Assembly (NCBI GenBank): GCA_023421135.1
Contig: JAEZUG010000085.1
Span: 1-14,480, forward strand
From: Candidatus Cloacimonadota bacterium
GTDB lineage: Bacteria; Cloacimonadota; Cloacimonadia; Cloacimonadales; Cloacimonadaceae
Direction of reading: 5' to 3'
DNA: 14,480 nt
Shown: positions 1 to 6,613 of the stretch, piece by piece
Layout: each line of letters opens with the position of its first letter
Numbering within the stretch: the stretch's first letter is position 1
The notes under the pieces: model-generated
What the model was told of the DNA's origin: nothing
The model's database searches: none
Seen by the model: the letters and a program-made list of their open reading frames with translations, nothing else
Position numbers and translations under genes: made by a program

Positions 1-37
1 TGCGTGGAAGAGTAGGTTGCCGCCATCGCTAACGCCT
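1..37 (+). rRNA. rrf: 5S ribosomal RNA, 3' end only (partial)
   Basis: The first bases match the conserved 3' part of bacterial 5S rRNA: a GAGAGTAGG-like segment (here GAAGAGTAGG, 8-17) followed by a GCCGCCA-like segment (20-26). The 5' part lies outside the window, so helix I cannot be checked and the exact 3' end is uncertain by several bases. A pyrimidine stretch ending in five T (43-47) follows and may be the end of the transcript. This suggests that an rRNA operon lies to the left. The call rests on a short stretch recognised by eye. Confidence 0.68.
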
Positions 38-47
38 CTCTCTTTTT

Positions 48-156
48 AGTGAACAGTGAACAGTGATCAGTGATCAGTGAACAGATAGTGACAAGTGACA
101 AGTGACAAGTGACAAGTGACAAGTGACAAGTGACAAGTGACAAGTGACAAGTGACA
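48..156. repeat. Heptamer tandem repeat block (AGTGAAC / AGTGATC / AGTGACA)
   Basis: Five 7-bp units come first: AGTGAAC twice, AGTGATC twice, then AGTGAAC (48-82). A 4-base interruption follows (AGAT, 83-86), then ten perfect copies of AGTGACA (87-156). The units differ only in their last three bases, so they look like successive amplifications of one ancestral heptamer. The block lies between the 5S rRNA end and the tpx promoter and has no coding potential. The unit is too short and spacer-free to be a CRISPR array. Confidence 0.95.
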
Positions 157-160
157 AGCC

Positions 161-174
161 AACTTCTAACTTCT
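161..174. repeat. Second heptamer repeat, AACTTCT x2
   Basis: Two direct copies of AACTTCT lie 4 bases after the AGTGACA block, followed by a degenerate third unit (ACCTTCA). It is a different heptamer with the same 7-bp period. It closely resembles the reverse complement of the AGAGTTA repeat found at 12552-12579. Confidence 0.75.
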
Positions 175-200
175 ACCTTCAAACTAACCACTGTTCTCCC

Positions 201-234
201 TTGCCTACTTCGATAACCTACTTATATTGTAGGT
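201..234 (+). promoter_or_regulatory. Probable tpx promoter with overlapping dyad
   Basis: A sigma-70-like pair is visible: TTGCCT at 201-206 and TATATT at 223-228, with a 16-base spacer, about 30 bases before the tpx start. A perfect 6-bp inverted repeat, ACCTAC (216-221) and GTAGGT (229-234), brackets the -10 box. That arrangement would suit an operator for a repressor. The regulator is unknown and the dyad does not match the PerR or OxyR consensus as I know it. Confidence 0.5.
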
Positions 235-257
235 AAAGATATATTGCGAGGTACACA

Positions 258-761
258 ATGGCTATTACAAAACTTCAAGGACATGAGATAAACACAGTAG
301 GGAAGCTCCCCGAACTCGGACAAGCTGCTCCGAGCTTCCAGCTGACAGCTAATAACCTGGCTGATCAAAGCTTGGCTGATTACAAGGGACACAAAGTAGT
401 TCTGAACATATTTCCCAGCATAGACACTGGTGTGTGCGCCATGAGCGTTAGGAAGTTCAACGCTGAGGCTGCTTCTTTGGAAAACACAATCGTTCTTTGT
501 ATATCCAGGGATCTTCCTTTTGCTATGGGACGCTTCTGTGGTGCAGAAGGGATCGATAAAGCCATCACTCTTTCAGAACTGCGGGATCGCAACTTCGGTA
601 AAGATTATGGGCTTGAATTGATAGATGGTCCGATGGCAGGACTTCTAGCCAGAGCAGTGATCGTGTTGGATGAGAACCACAAAGTGATTCACAAGGAGCT
701 GGTTGACGACATAGTTCACGAACCCAACTACGCTCAAGCAATCCAGGCATTGAACAAATAG
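258..761 (+). CDS. tpx: Thiol peroxidase (atypical 2-Cys peroxiredoxin)
   Basis: This enzyme reduces hydrogen peroxide and alkyl or lipid hydroperoxides, normally with thioredoxin as electron donor. The 167-residue protein has the family's usual length (E. coli Tpx is 168). It is collinear with Tpx from the start: a GxxAPxF-type N-terminal segment (residues 21-27), the peroxidatic site PSIDTGVCAMSVRKFN with Cys60, and a resolving Cys94 in the GRFCGAEG segment. The spacing of about 34 residues between the two cysteines is that of Tpx, not of BCP or AhpC. Arg84 in CISRDLPFA also fits the family. The ATG at 258 follows GAGG (248-251) with 6 bases between. The gene is monocistronic, with its own promoter and a tRNA gene behind it. 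The protein is probably cytoplasmic, since no signal peptide is seen. A thiol peroxidase suggests an anaerobe that meets occasional oxidative stress; that is inference. Confidence 0.95.
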   Translation: MAITKLQGHEINTVGKLPELGQAAPSFQLTANNLADQSLADYKGHKVVLNIFPSIDTGVCAMSVRKFNAEAASLENTIVLCISRDLPFAMGRFCGAEGIDKAITLSELRDRNFGKDYGLELIDGPMAGLLARAVIVLDENHKVIHKELVDDIVHEPNYAQAIQALNK

Positions 762-783
762 TAGATAGAGGATGATTTCCTGC

Positions 784-811
784 TTGACAGAAATGAGCCC
801 TCCAAGATTAT
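784..811 (+). promoter_or_regulatory. Probable tRNA-Arg promoter
   Basis: A perfect -35 hexamer TTGACA (784-789) and a fair -10 GATTAT (806-811, four of six consensus bases) are 16 bases apart. They end 14 bases before the mature tRNA 5' end. No other good promoter is seen up to 950, so this one may also drive the operon that follows, by readthrough. Confidence 0.55.
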
Positions 812-824
812 GACATAACAGTGT

Positions 825-901
825 GCGCCCTTAGCTCAACTGGATAGAGTATCTGACTACGGATCAGAAGGTTAGGGGTTCGACTCCCTTAGGGCGTGCC
901 A
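825..901 (+). tRNA. tRNA-Arg (anticodon ACG), CCA encoded
   Basis: The 77-base sequence folds as a cloverleaf. The acceptor stem is 825-831 with 891-897, the D-arm carries TAGCTCAACTGGATAGAG, the anticodon stem is TCTGA/TCAGA, and the T-arm contains GGTTCGA. The seven-base anticodon loop CTACGGA gives anticodon ACG, which reads CGN arginine codons after A34 is deaminated to inosine by TadA. The 3' CCA (899-901) is encoded. The first acceptor pair would be G1-U72 and the discriminator base G; both are slightly unusual compared with E. coli tRNA-Arg(ACG), which has G-C and A. Confidence 0.95.
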
Positions 902-910
902 CTTTTTCCT

Positions 911-934
911 TGCCAGCTTCTGCTGGCATTTTTT
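911..934 (+). terminator. Rho-independent terminator between tRNA-Arg and the msbA-like gene
   Basis: A 7-bp perfect stem, TGCCAGC (911-917) with GCTGGCA (922-928), has a 4-base loop (TTCT) and is followed directly by six T (929-934). It lies 9 bases after the tRNA CCA end and only 15 bases before the ATG of the next gene. It should end the tRNA transcript, and by position it could act as an attenuator for the downstream operon. Confidence 0.88.
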
Positions 935-949
935 GTTTGTACAGGAATT

Positions 950-2875
950 ATGACTGATAACGATAAACACTTGCGAAAAGCTAACCTGAAGCTCATCTAC
1001 GGGATGATGCTAAAGTACTGGTATCATGGCCTGATGGGCCTGGTAACCATGCTACTCTTTGCGTTCTTCAGCGGAATTAGCATTACCATCGTTATTCCGC
1101 TGTTTGACTATGTCTTCAAGCCAGGACGTGCGGAGCTTGTCTATACCACTTACGATCAATTTCTCTCGGCTATGTGGAATGCTATTAGCAGCTTTTTAGC
1201 TGCCAAGGGGGGATTGTTCAGTATCCGAGGTATCGATGATCTGGCACCTTTGTGGGCAGAGATGCAGAAGATCATGCTGCAATCAGACTCCCTGGCTATG
1301 CTCTATTGCATCTGTGGCTTTGTTCTGATCACAATCCTACTCAAGAACATCTTCTTTTATACCAATAGAATGTTCTTTATTGTATTGAGAGGTCGCACCA
1401 TCCGGGATATGAGGAACTATATGTTCCGCCGGTATCTGAACCAGGGGCAGGATTTCTACTCCAGGAATCAGGTTGGAGATGCCATTGTGAGAATGGTTAA
1501 CGACGTTGACAATGTCTCCAACCAGTTCATCTTCTCCATCTTCAATTCTATCCGGGATTTCTCCACCATCCTGGTATATATGTATATTGCTCTGGCTCTC
1601 AATGCCAGGCTGTTCCTGCTTAGCATTATCGTGTTGCCAGTATTTACTTTGCTGATTGGAAACATGGGAAAGAAGATCAAGAAGTACTCCAGACGGATCC
1701 AGCGTCAGCTTAGCTCTATGTTCTCAACCGTGGAAGAAGTATTGAACAGTATCAAGATCGTGAAGGCTTTTCGAAGAGAAGATAGTGAGTTTGCGGCTTT
1801 TGAGGCTATTAACAAGAAGCACTTGGCAATGTGGCAGCGCTCTATGGCATATTCCTCCCTGAGCACACCTATCTCAGAGATCAGCTCTACTCTAACCGGT
1901 GTTGTAGTGATAATACTGGGGGGAGGCTTGATACTTGATCCCAATAGCGGCTTCACCCTGGGCAACTTCACCGCATTTCTGTTTGCATTGTTTTCCATGC
2001 TGCATCCCCTAAAGACTATCTCTCAAATGTACTCCGAGATCAAAAAGGCCACGGTCTCATTGGATCGGATAGCTCTCGTACTGAATAACCAGTCCAGCAT
2101 CCAGGATGCACCCGATGCTATTGATATTGATGACTTCAAGGACACGATCGAGCTCCGGAACGTGAGTTTTGCCTATAAAGCCGGAACAGATGTGCTGAAG
2201 GATATAAACCTGACGATCAGGAAGGGAGAACGCATCGCTTTCGTTGGTTCCAGCGGAGGCGGCAAGACCAGCCTGGTGAATCTCCTGAATCGCGTTTTTG
2301 ACGTTACAGAAGGCGCAATACTGATAGATGGCACAGATATCAGAAAATACACGGTCAAGTCGCTGAGAAAGCTTTTTGGCGTGGTTACGCAGGATTCTAT
2401 CCTCTTTACCAAAACAATCCGGGAAAACATCGCCTATGGCAGCCTGGATGAGCTAAGCGATGAAGAGGTCAGGGAAGCAGCCCGCATAGCTCACGCTGAA
2501 GAGTTTATCCAGACTCTTCCGGATCAGTATGACCAGCTCCTGGACATCAAAGGCACCAATCTTTCCGGTGGACAGCGCCAGCGTCTCTGCATCGCCCGTG
2601 CCGTGGTAGCGAACCCGCCAATTCTGGTTTTTGACGAGGCTACCAGCGCTCTGGATACAGATAGCGAGAAGAAGGTGCAGGATGCAATTGACGATGCTAC
2701 CCGGAACAGAACTGTGCTCATCGTGGCACACCGCCTATCAACCATCCTGAAAAGCGACCGGATTGTGGTTTTGGAACACGGCTCTATCGTGGGGTTGGGA
2801 AGCCACCAGGAGCTCCTGAAGAGTTCTGAGAGATACCAGCATCTATATAGATTACAGACTGGTGACAATGAGTAA
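950..2875 (+). CDS. msbA: MsbA-like ABC exporter (fused membrane and ATPase domains)
   Basis: This is a half-size ABC exporter of 641 residues, expected in the inner membrane as a homodimer. The membrane domain covers about residues 15-370, with clear hydrophobic segments near 28-50, 115-137, 205-237 and 315-352. The ATPase domain follows: Walker A GSSGGGKTS (433-441), Q-loop Gln481, signature LSGGQ (538-542), Walker B ILVFDEA (558-564) and switch His594. Its place directly before a heptosyltransferase suggests that it flips lipid A/LPS core or another glycolipid, as MsbA does, but sequence alone cannot exclude a general type I exporter. The loop between the first two membrane segments (about 55-112) is longer than in E. 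coli MsbA, which accounts for the extra length over about 580 residues. The ATG at 950 was chosen because it follows AGGA (943-946). The open frame extends back to a GTG at 896, but that start would lie inside the tRNA and translate the terminator. It overlaps the next gene by 8 bases. Confidence 0.85.
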   Translation: MTDNDKHLRKANLKLIYGMMLKYWYHGLMGLVTMLLFAFFSGISITIVIPLFDYVFKPGRAELVYTTYDQFLSAMWNAISSFLAAKGGLFSIRGIDDLAPLWAEMQKIMLQSDSLAMLYCICGFVLITILLKNIFFYTNRMFFIVLRGRTIRDMRNYMFRRYLNQGQDFYSRNQVGDAIVRMVNDVDNVSNQFIFSIFNSIRDFSTILVYMYIALALNARLFLLSIIVLPVFTLLIGNMGKKIKKYSRRIQRQLSSMFSTVEEVLNSIKIVKAFRREDSEFAAFEAINKKHLAMWQRSMAYSSLSTPISEISSTLTGVVVIILGGGLILDPNSGFTLGNFTAFLFALFSMLHPLKTISQMYSEIKKATVSLDRIALVLNNQSSIQDAPDAIDIDDFKDTIELRNVSFAYKAGTDVLKDINLTIRKGERIAFVGSSGGGKTSLVNLLNRVFDVTEGAILIDGTDIRKYTVKSLRKLFGVVTQDSILFTKTIRENIAYGSLDELSDEEVREAARIAHAEEFIQTLPDQYDQLLDIKGTNLSGGQRQRLCIARAVVANPPILVFDEATSALDTDSEKKVQDAIDDATRNRTVLIVAHRLSTILKSDRIVVLEHGSIVGLGSHQELLKSSERYQHLYRLQTGDNE

Positions 2876-4061
2876 TAGAATAGAGCCTGAGAGAATCCAT
2901 AAAATCCTGATAATGCAGCCTGCATTCATCGGTGATGTAGTATTGATAACTCCTTTGATCAGAGAAACAAAGAAGCTCTTTCCTGAAGCATCGCTTGATG
3001 TGCTGGTAAATCCGATTACAGCTCCGATGCTTGCCAACAATCCCAATATTGAACACGTGATTATCCACCACAAGAAACGTGGAAGCTTCCGTCTCTTGAG
3101 ACTTGTCCGAAGCCTGACGAAGGCCAGGTATGATCTGGCTATCAGTCCGCATAGCTCTTTCAGGACTCACTTGGGACTCTTTCTCAGCGGAATTCCTCAT
3201 CGGATAGGCTTTGCCAGGGGGTTCCTGTCTTCTATCCTGATGAATCACCGCGTTCCTCATGGCAAGGGCATGCATAAAAGAGAAAAAAACCTGGGACTAC
3301 TGAGAGTTTTTTCAGATACAGTCTTCGACACCAGCACTGAGCTCTTTCCGAGCGAAGCGGACCTTGCTGTTGCAGATAGATATGTGAGCGAGCCGGGATT
3401 ATGGATAGCAATTGCTCCGGGATCAGTCTGGTGGACAAAGTGTTGGCCTCTTGATCATTATGAGCACCTCTGTCTGGAGCTGGGGAAGAAAGGTTTCAAT
3501 TTAGTACTGGTGGGCGGAAGAGATGATCATACCAGAACCCAGCATATTGAAGAGTTCTGCCGAGTTGCCCTGCCAAATAGTCAAGTGGTAAACACAGCAG
3601 GAGCCTGTAGCTTGCTGGAGAGTGCTGCCATCCTTTCCAGATGTGAGCTCTTAATCTGTAACGACAGCGGCTCCCTTCACATGGCCAATGCCATGAAAGT
3701 GAAGGTGCTCAGTTTCTTTGGCCCCACCGTCCAAAGCATCGGATATTTCCCCTTTGGAGAGCAGGACAGGGTGCTTGAGAAGGATCTGGATTGCAGACCC
3801 TGCGGAAGCCATGGCGGACGCTCCTGCCCCCAGGGACATCACAAGTGTATGCTCGACATCAGTGTGGAAACAGCCCTGAAAGCAGCTCTGGAGATGCTTC
3901 CAGTGACACATGAACAAAGACGATCTAACGATATAAAAAACAATTGTATAGAAGATGAAAACAATTTCCCAAAACCAGAGCAAATCCCTGAGCCAGACAA
4001 GCATAATGAGAGCTCTGGGATTCAGAATCAATCATCAGGTGCAGAGAGCTCTCAATCATGA
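2868..4061 (+). CDS. Glycosyltransferase family 9 (heptosyltransferase-like)
   Basis: The 397-residue protein has the GT9 (WaaC/WaaF/WaaQ) layout of two Rossmann-like halves. The N-terminal half begins with the typical ILIMQPAFIGDVVLITPL (residues 14-31), containing the G-D pair seen in LPS heptosyltransferases. The C-terminal half has IAIAPGSVWWTKCWP (180-194) and the donor-site motif NDSGSLHMANAM (265-276), followed by FFGPT (283-287). A cysteine/histidine cluster (Cys309, Cys312, Cys320, His324, Cys327) follows, as in some GT9 proteins, possibly binding a metal. It probably adds a heptose or similar sugar to lipid A core on the cytoplasmic face, before export by the preceding transporter. 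Odd feature: a hydrophilic tail of about 50 residues rich in Asn, Glu, Ser and Gln (about 347-397) lies beyond the normal end of the fold. A GTG at 2862 is an alternative start; the ATG at 2868 overlaps the upstream stop region and is preferred. Confidence 0.85.
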   Translation: MSNRIEPERIHKILIMQPAFIGDVVLITPLIRETKKLFPEASLDVLVNPITAPMLANNPNIEHVIIHHKKRGSFRLLRLVRSLTKARYDLAISPHSSFRTHLGLFLSGIPHRIGFARGFLSSILMNHRVPHGKGMHKREKNLGLLRVFSDTVFDTSTELFPSEADLAVADRYVSEPGLWIAIAPGSVWWTKCWPLDHYEHLCLELGKKGFNLVLVGGRDDHTRTQHIEEFCRVALPNSQVVNTAGACSLLESAAILSRCELLICNDSGSLHMANAMKVKVLSFFGPTVQSIGYFPFGEQDRVLEKDLDCRPCGSHGGRSCPQGHHKCMLDISVETALKAALEMLPVTHEQRRSNDIKNNCIEDENNFPKPEQIPEPDKHNESSGIQNQSSGAESSQS

Positions 4062-5101
4062 TCTTCAAGCACTGGGTTGCAAAGTATCCCTATATCCTGA
4101 TCTACAAGATATTGAAGCTCATCCGCCAACCTAGGGATATCGTGCTCTATTGCAGCGAGTATCTGGATTGGGAGATATTCGAGCCGGTTCAAAAGTATCT
4201 AAAACCCATCAAAGTGGTCTCCAACAAGCCTAAAGTCAGAAGCTTACTGGCAGAAAAGGGCATCAAAGCCGGCAGATTACCCGTCTTTCCCAAAGCAGTG
4301 ATCATGACCCGGCATTCCTGTGACCGGTTCCCTGCGCAGGAGATCATCAGAATTGGTATGACCCACGGAGCCTATCATTTTAAAAAGCTTACCAAGGCAA
4401 AGAACTACAACCTGTTTCATCAGTATCTTTTCACCAGTGAAGCCGGGTTGAGAGCAGCTCAAAAGATTGGAGTCCGGATTGGTGTGGCTGTCGGATACCC
4501 CAAGCTGGACAAAGCCTTGCAAGGTGCATACACAGCCCAAGAGATCTCTACTCTCAAACATAAGGCCGGGATCAAGAACGATCTGCCTATCATTCTCTTC
4601 AGCTCTACCTGGACAGCCAGTGGGATGAGCGCACTGCACCGCTGGATCGACCGGATCGACGAACTAAATGAACAATACAATGTGATAGTGACACTTCATC
4701 CATGGATTGAAGAAGCTAAGCGTAACTATATACGAGATAAAGGCATCTATGTTATCGATACTGACCCGGTGGATTATATGTATCTGGCAGATATCGTCGT
4801 GGGGGACAACAGCTCGCTCTTGGGTGAAGCCTGTGCTTTGGGCAAGGCAATCATCACCTGGAAGAGCCCCAGAGGCAGACGCAGCGTGGCTGAGATTGAG
4901 CAGATGATAGCCTCGTTCTCAGTTCAGGTAGATAGCTGGGAAGAGTTTCTTGAAGCTATTGAAAGCTGTCTGAGAAACCCCGATCTCAAAGCTGCTGAGC
5001 GTAAAGCCGCCAACCAGATCATGTACTGCGCTTTGGATGGAAGAGCTGGCGAACGAGCTGCTGCAGAAATTGTGAAAATACTACCGGAGTTAAAGCTGTG
5101 A
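4058..5101 (+). CDS. CDP-glycerol glycerophosphotransferase-like protein (TagB/TagF family)
   Basis: The 347-residue protein resembles the Glyphos_transf family (TagB, TagF and relatives), which transfers glycerol- or ribitol-phosphate from a CDP donor to a membrane-bound glycan. Supporting segments are MTHGAYHFKK (residues 101-110), comparable to the HG..K site of TagF, then VTLHPW (211-216), and VGDNSSLLGEACALGK (248-263), comparable to the D.SS...E donor-site motif. The N-terminus (residues 1-22) has an amphipathic or weakly hydrophobic stretch that could touch the membrane. Its start overlaps the glycosyltransferase stop as ATGA, so the two are probably coupled in translation. Next to an MsbA-like exporter and a GT9 enzyme, the likely role is decorating a lipid-linked oligosaccharide with a polyol phosphate. 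That substrate is inference. A related glycosyltransferase with a GT-B fold is the main alternative. Confidence 0.7.
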   Translation: MIFKHWVAKYPYILIYKILKLIRQPRDIVLYCSEYLDWEIFEPVQKYLKPIKVVSNKPKVRSLLAEKGIKAGRLPVFPKAVIMTRHSCDRFPAQEIIRIGMTHGAYHFKKLTKAKNYNLFHQYLFTSEAGLRAAQKIGVRIGVAVGYPKLDKALQGAYTAQEISTLKHKAGIKNDLPIILFSSTWTASGMSALHRWIDRIDELNEQYNVIVTLHPWIEEAKRNYIRDKGIYVIDTDPVDYMYLADIVVGDNSSLLGEACALGKAIITWKSPRGRRSVAEIEQMIASFSVQVDSWEEFLEAIESCLRNPDLKAAERKAANQIMYCALDGRAGERAAAEIVKILPELKL

Positions 5102-5832
5102 GTCTGGTTGACGCCCATTGCCACTTGGCCAATCTGGCTGAAATCCTGCCGGTTACAAAGCTGGTAAAGGAGGCACAAGCCCAAGGCATCAGAGCTTTTA
5201 TCTCTTCACTGCTCAAACGTAGCGACATAACATGGCATATACAAAACCCCAATCTCTCAATACTCGTTCAGGGGGGTGTTCATCCCAGCTTTGATGAGAC
5301 TGATCTGGTGCTCAGCGATATCCATAGCTTGGCTCAGGAGCAACAAATCTGCGCTCTGGGCGAGATAGGGCTGGATCGTAGTAACAAGGCTCTGGACTGG
5401 CAGAAAGAACAGCTTTTAAGTCAACTAAATATGGCAAGTGACTTCAAGTTGCCAGTATGCCTGCATATTGTTGGTCATCAGAATCTTGCATATACATATC
5501 TGAAGCAATACAAACTAAGCTATCTTGTTCATGGATATGCCGGTTCTCTGGAAGGTTTTGAGCTACTTTCCCGCCTGGATACTTGCTTTACCATCTCCAG
5601 CCGCATCTTGAAAGAGGATAAGAGAGAGCTTCTCAGCCGCATCATCGCTAGTGGCAGATATCTCTTTGAAACAGATATCACCCGCTACTATGTGCATGAG
5701 GGTGAGCTCAATCCTCTCCTGCGTTTGATTGATCTCTTCGATAGAGTTCAATACCTAACCGGCCTGAGCGAAACCGAATTGATCAGCAATCAGGATGAGA
5801 ACCTGGAACACTTCCTGGGGAGGCCAATATGA
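5098..5832 (+). CDS. TatD-family metal-dependent hydrolase
   Basis: This 244-residue TIM-barrel hydrolase belongs to the TatD/YcfH DNase family. The metal ligands appear in order: VDAHCHL with His7 and His9, VHPSF (61-65), the ALGEIGLD motif with Glu89, His123 in VCLHIVG, His145 in LVHGYAGS, and Asp193 in FETDI. Characterised members are Mg-dependent 3'-5' DNA/RNA exonucleases or D-aminoacyl-tRNA deacylases. It is slightly shorter than the 255-265 residues usual for the family. The final part is more divergent, so the exact activity is open. The start is GTG at 5098, which overlaps the previous stop as GTGA. It ends overlapping the next gene by 4 bases. It is a housekeeping gene inside the envelope operon, with no obvious functional link to it. 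Confidence 0.85.
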   Translation: MSLVDAHCHLANLAEILPVTKLVKEAQAQGIRAFISSLLKRSDITWHIQNPNLSILVQGGVHPSFDETDLVLSDIHSLAQEQQICALGEIGLDRSNKALDWQKEQLLSQLNMASDFKLPVCLHIVGHQNLAYTYLKQYKLSYLVHGYAGSLEGFELLSRLDTCFTISSRILKEDKRELLSRIIASGRYLFETDITRYYVHEGELNPLLRLIDLFDRVQYLTGLSETELISNQDENLEHFLGRPI

Positions 5833-6566
5833 TCAGAGAGCAGGACCAAAGAACAGCGCTCTTAATCGGCGAGGAAGCTTTTAATAAACTAAAAGAAGCC
5901 CACGTGGCGGTCATTGGCTTGGGCGGAGTGGGTGGTTATGCCCTGGAAGCTTTGGTCCGAGCCGGGGTTGGGCAGATAACCATTGTAGATTTCGATCGGG
6001 TGCAGACCACAAATATCAATCGTCAGATCATTGCCAATCACGAGACAATCGGCCAGCTCAAGACCGATCTTTTCCAAGACCGCATTCGTAAGATCAATCC
6101 ACGAATGCATTTAACCGTTCACAGTGTTTTTGTAAATGCACAGAATCAGGATGTGATTCTCTCAGATCCTGACTATGTGCTGGACGCTATTGACAGTGTT
6201 CAATCCAAAGTTGATCTTCTGGAATACTGCTATGAAAATGGCAAACAGGTAGTTAGCGTCTTCGGAGCTGGCAGAAGGCAGGATCCTTCCCAAATCCGCG
6301 CGGGAGACATCAGCAAATCCAGTGTATGTCCCCTAGCCAGAGTTGTTCGCAAAGCACTGCGGGAGCGTGGGATAACCAGGGGGATCAGGTGTGTGTGGTC
6401 GGAGGAAGAAGCACATAATCCAGTCCAGGCAGAGCCAGCTAAAACCGAGGATAGTCAGCTCGGGGCCATAGGTTCGATCAGCTATATGCCCGGGATCATG
6501 GGCTTGTGGGCTGCAGCAGAACTGCTCCGGATCATTCGCACCGACTGTCTCCATTTACCATTTTAA
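5829..6566 (+). CDS. tcdA: tRNA threonylcarbamoyladenosine dehydratase (ThiF/E1-like family)
   Basis: The 245-residue protein matches TcdA (CsdL/YgdL), which uses ATP to cyclise the t6A base at position 37 of ANN-decoding tRNAs to ct6A. Visible features are an N-terminal IREQDQRTALLIGEEAF segment of the kind found in TcdA, the nucleotide-binding GLGGVGGYALEAL (30-42), the acidic pair D54/D56 in VDFDRV, the arginine finger region TNINRQI (61-67), and DAIDSVQSK (119-127). SKSSVCPLARVVRKALRERG (162-181) matches the family's conserved downstream region. E. coli TcdA has about 268 residues. Here the C-terminus ends soon after the last helix (about 222-238), without the usual membrane-anchor-like tail. 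It overlaps tatD by 4 bases. ThiF/MoeB-type activation of a sulfur carrier is the alternative, but the segment after Asp119 favours TcdA. Confidence 0.88.
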   Translation: MIREQDQRTALLIGEEAFNKLKEAHVAVIGLGGVGGYALEALVRAGVGQITIVDFDRVQTTNINRQIIANHETIGQLKTDLFQDRIRKINPRMHLTVHSVFVNAQNQDVILSDPDYVLDAIDSVQSKVDLLEYCYENGKQVVSVFGAGRRQDPSQIRAGDISKSSVCPLARVVRKALRERGITRGIRCVWSEEEAHNPVQAEPAKTEDSQLGAIGSISYMPGIMGLWAAAELLRIIRTDCLHLPF

Positions 6567-6613
6567 ACTATATCAAGATAAATACTTAGCATAAGCAAAG
6601 GAAGTAACTGAAG

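Noticed and set aside
87..156. CRISPR-like array of regular repeats
   Set aside because: The units are 7 bp and directly adjacent, with no spacers and no cas genes nearby. It is a simple tandem repeat.
896..949. Upstream extension of the MsbA-like gene to a GTG at 896
   Set aside because: It would begin inside the tRNA 3' end and translate the terminator hairpin. The ATG at 950 has a nearby AGGA and better fits the family N-terminus.
2784..3275. 163-codon minus-strand frame across the msbA/GT9 junction
   Set aside because: It lies entirely opposite two well-supported genes, with no start signal or family match.
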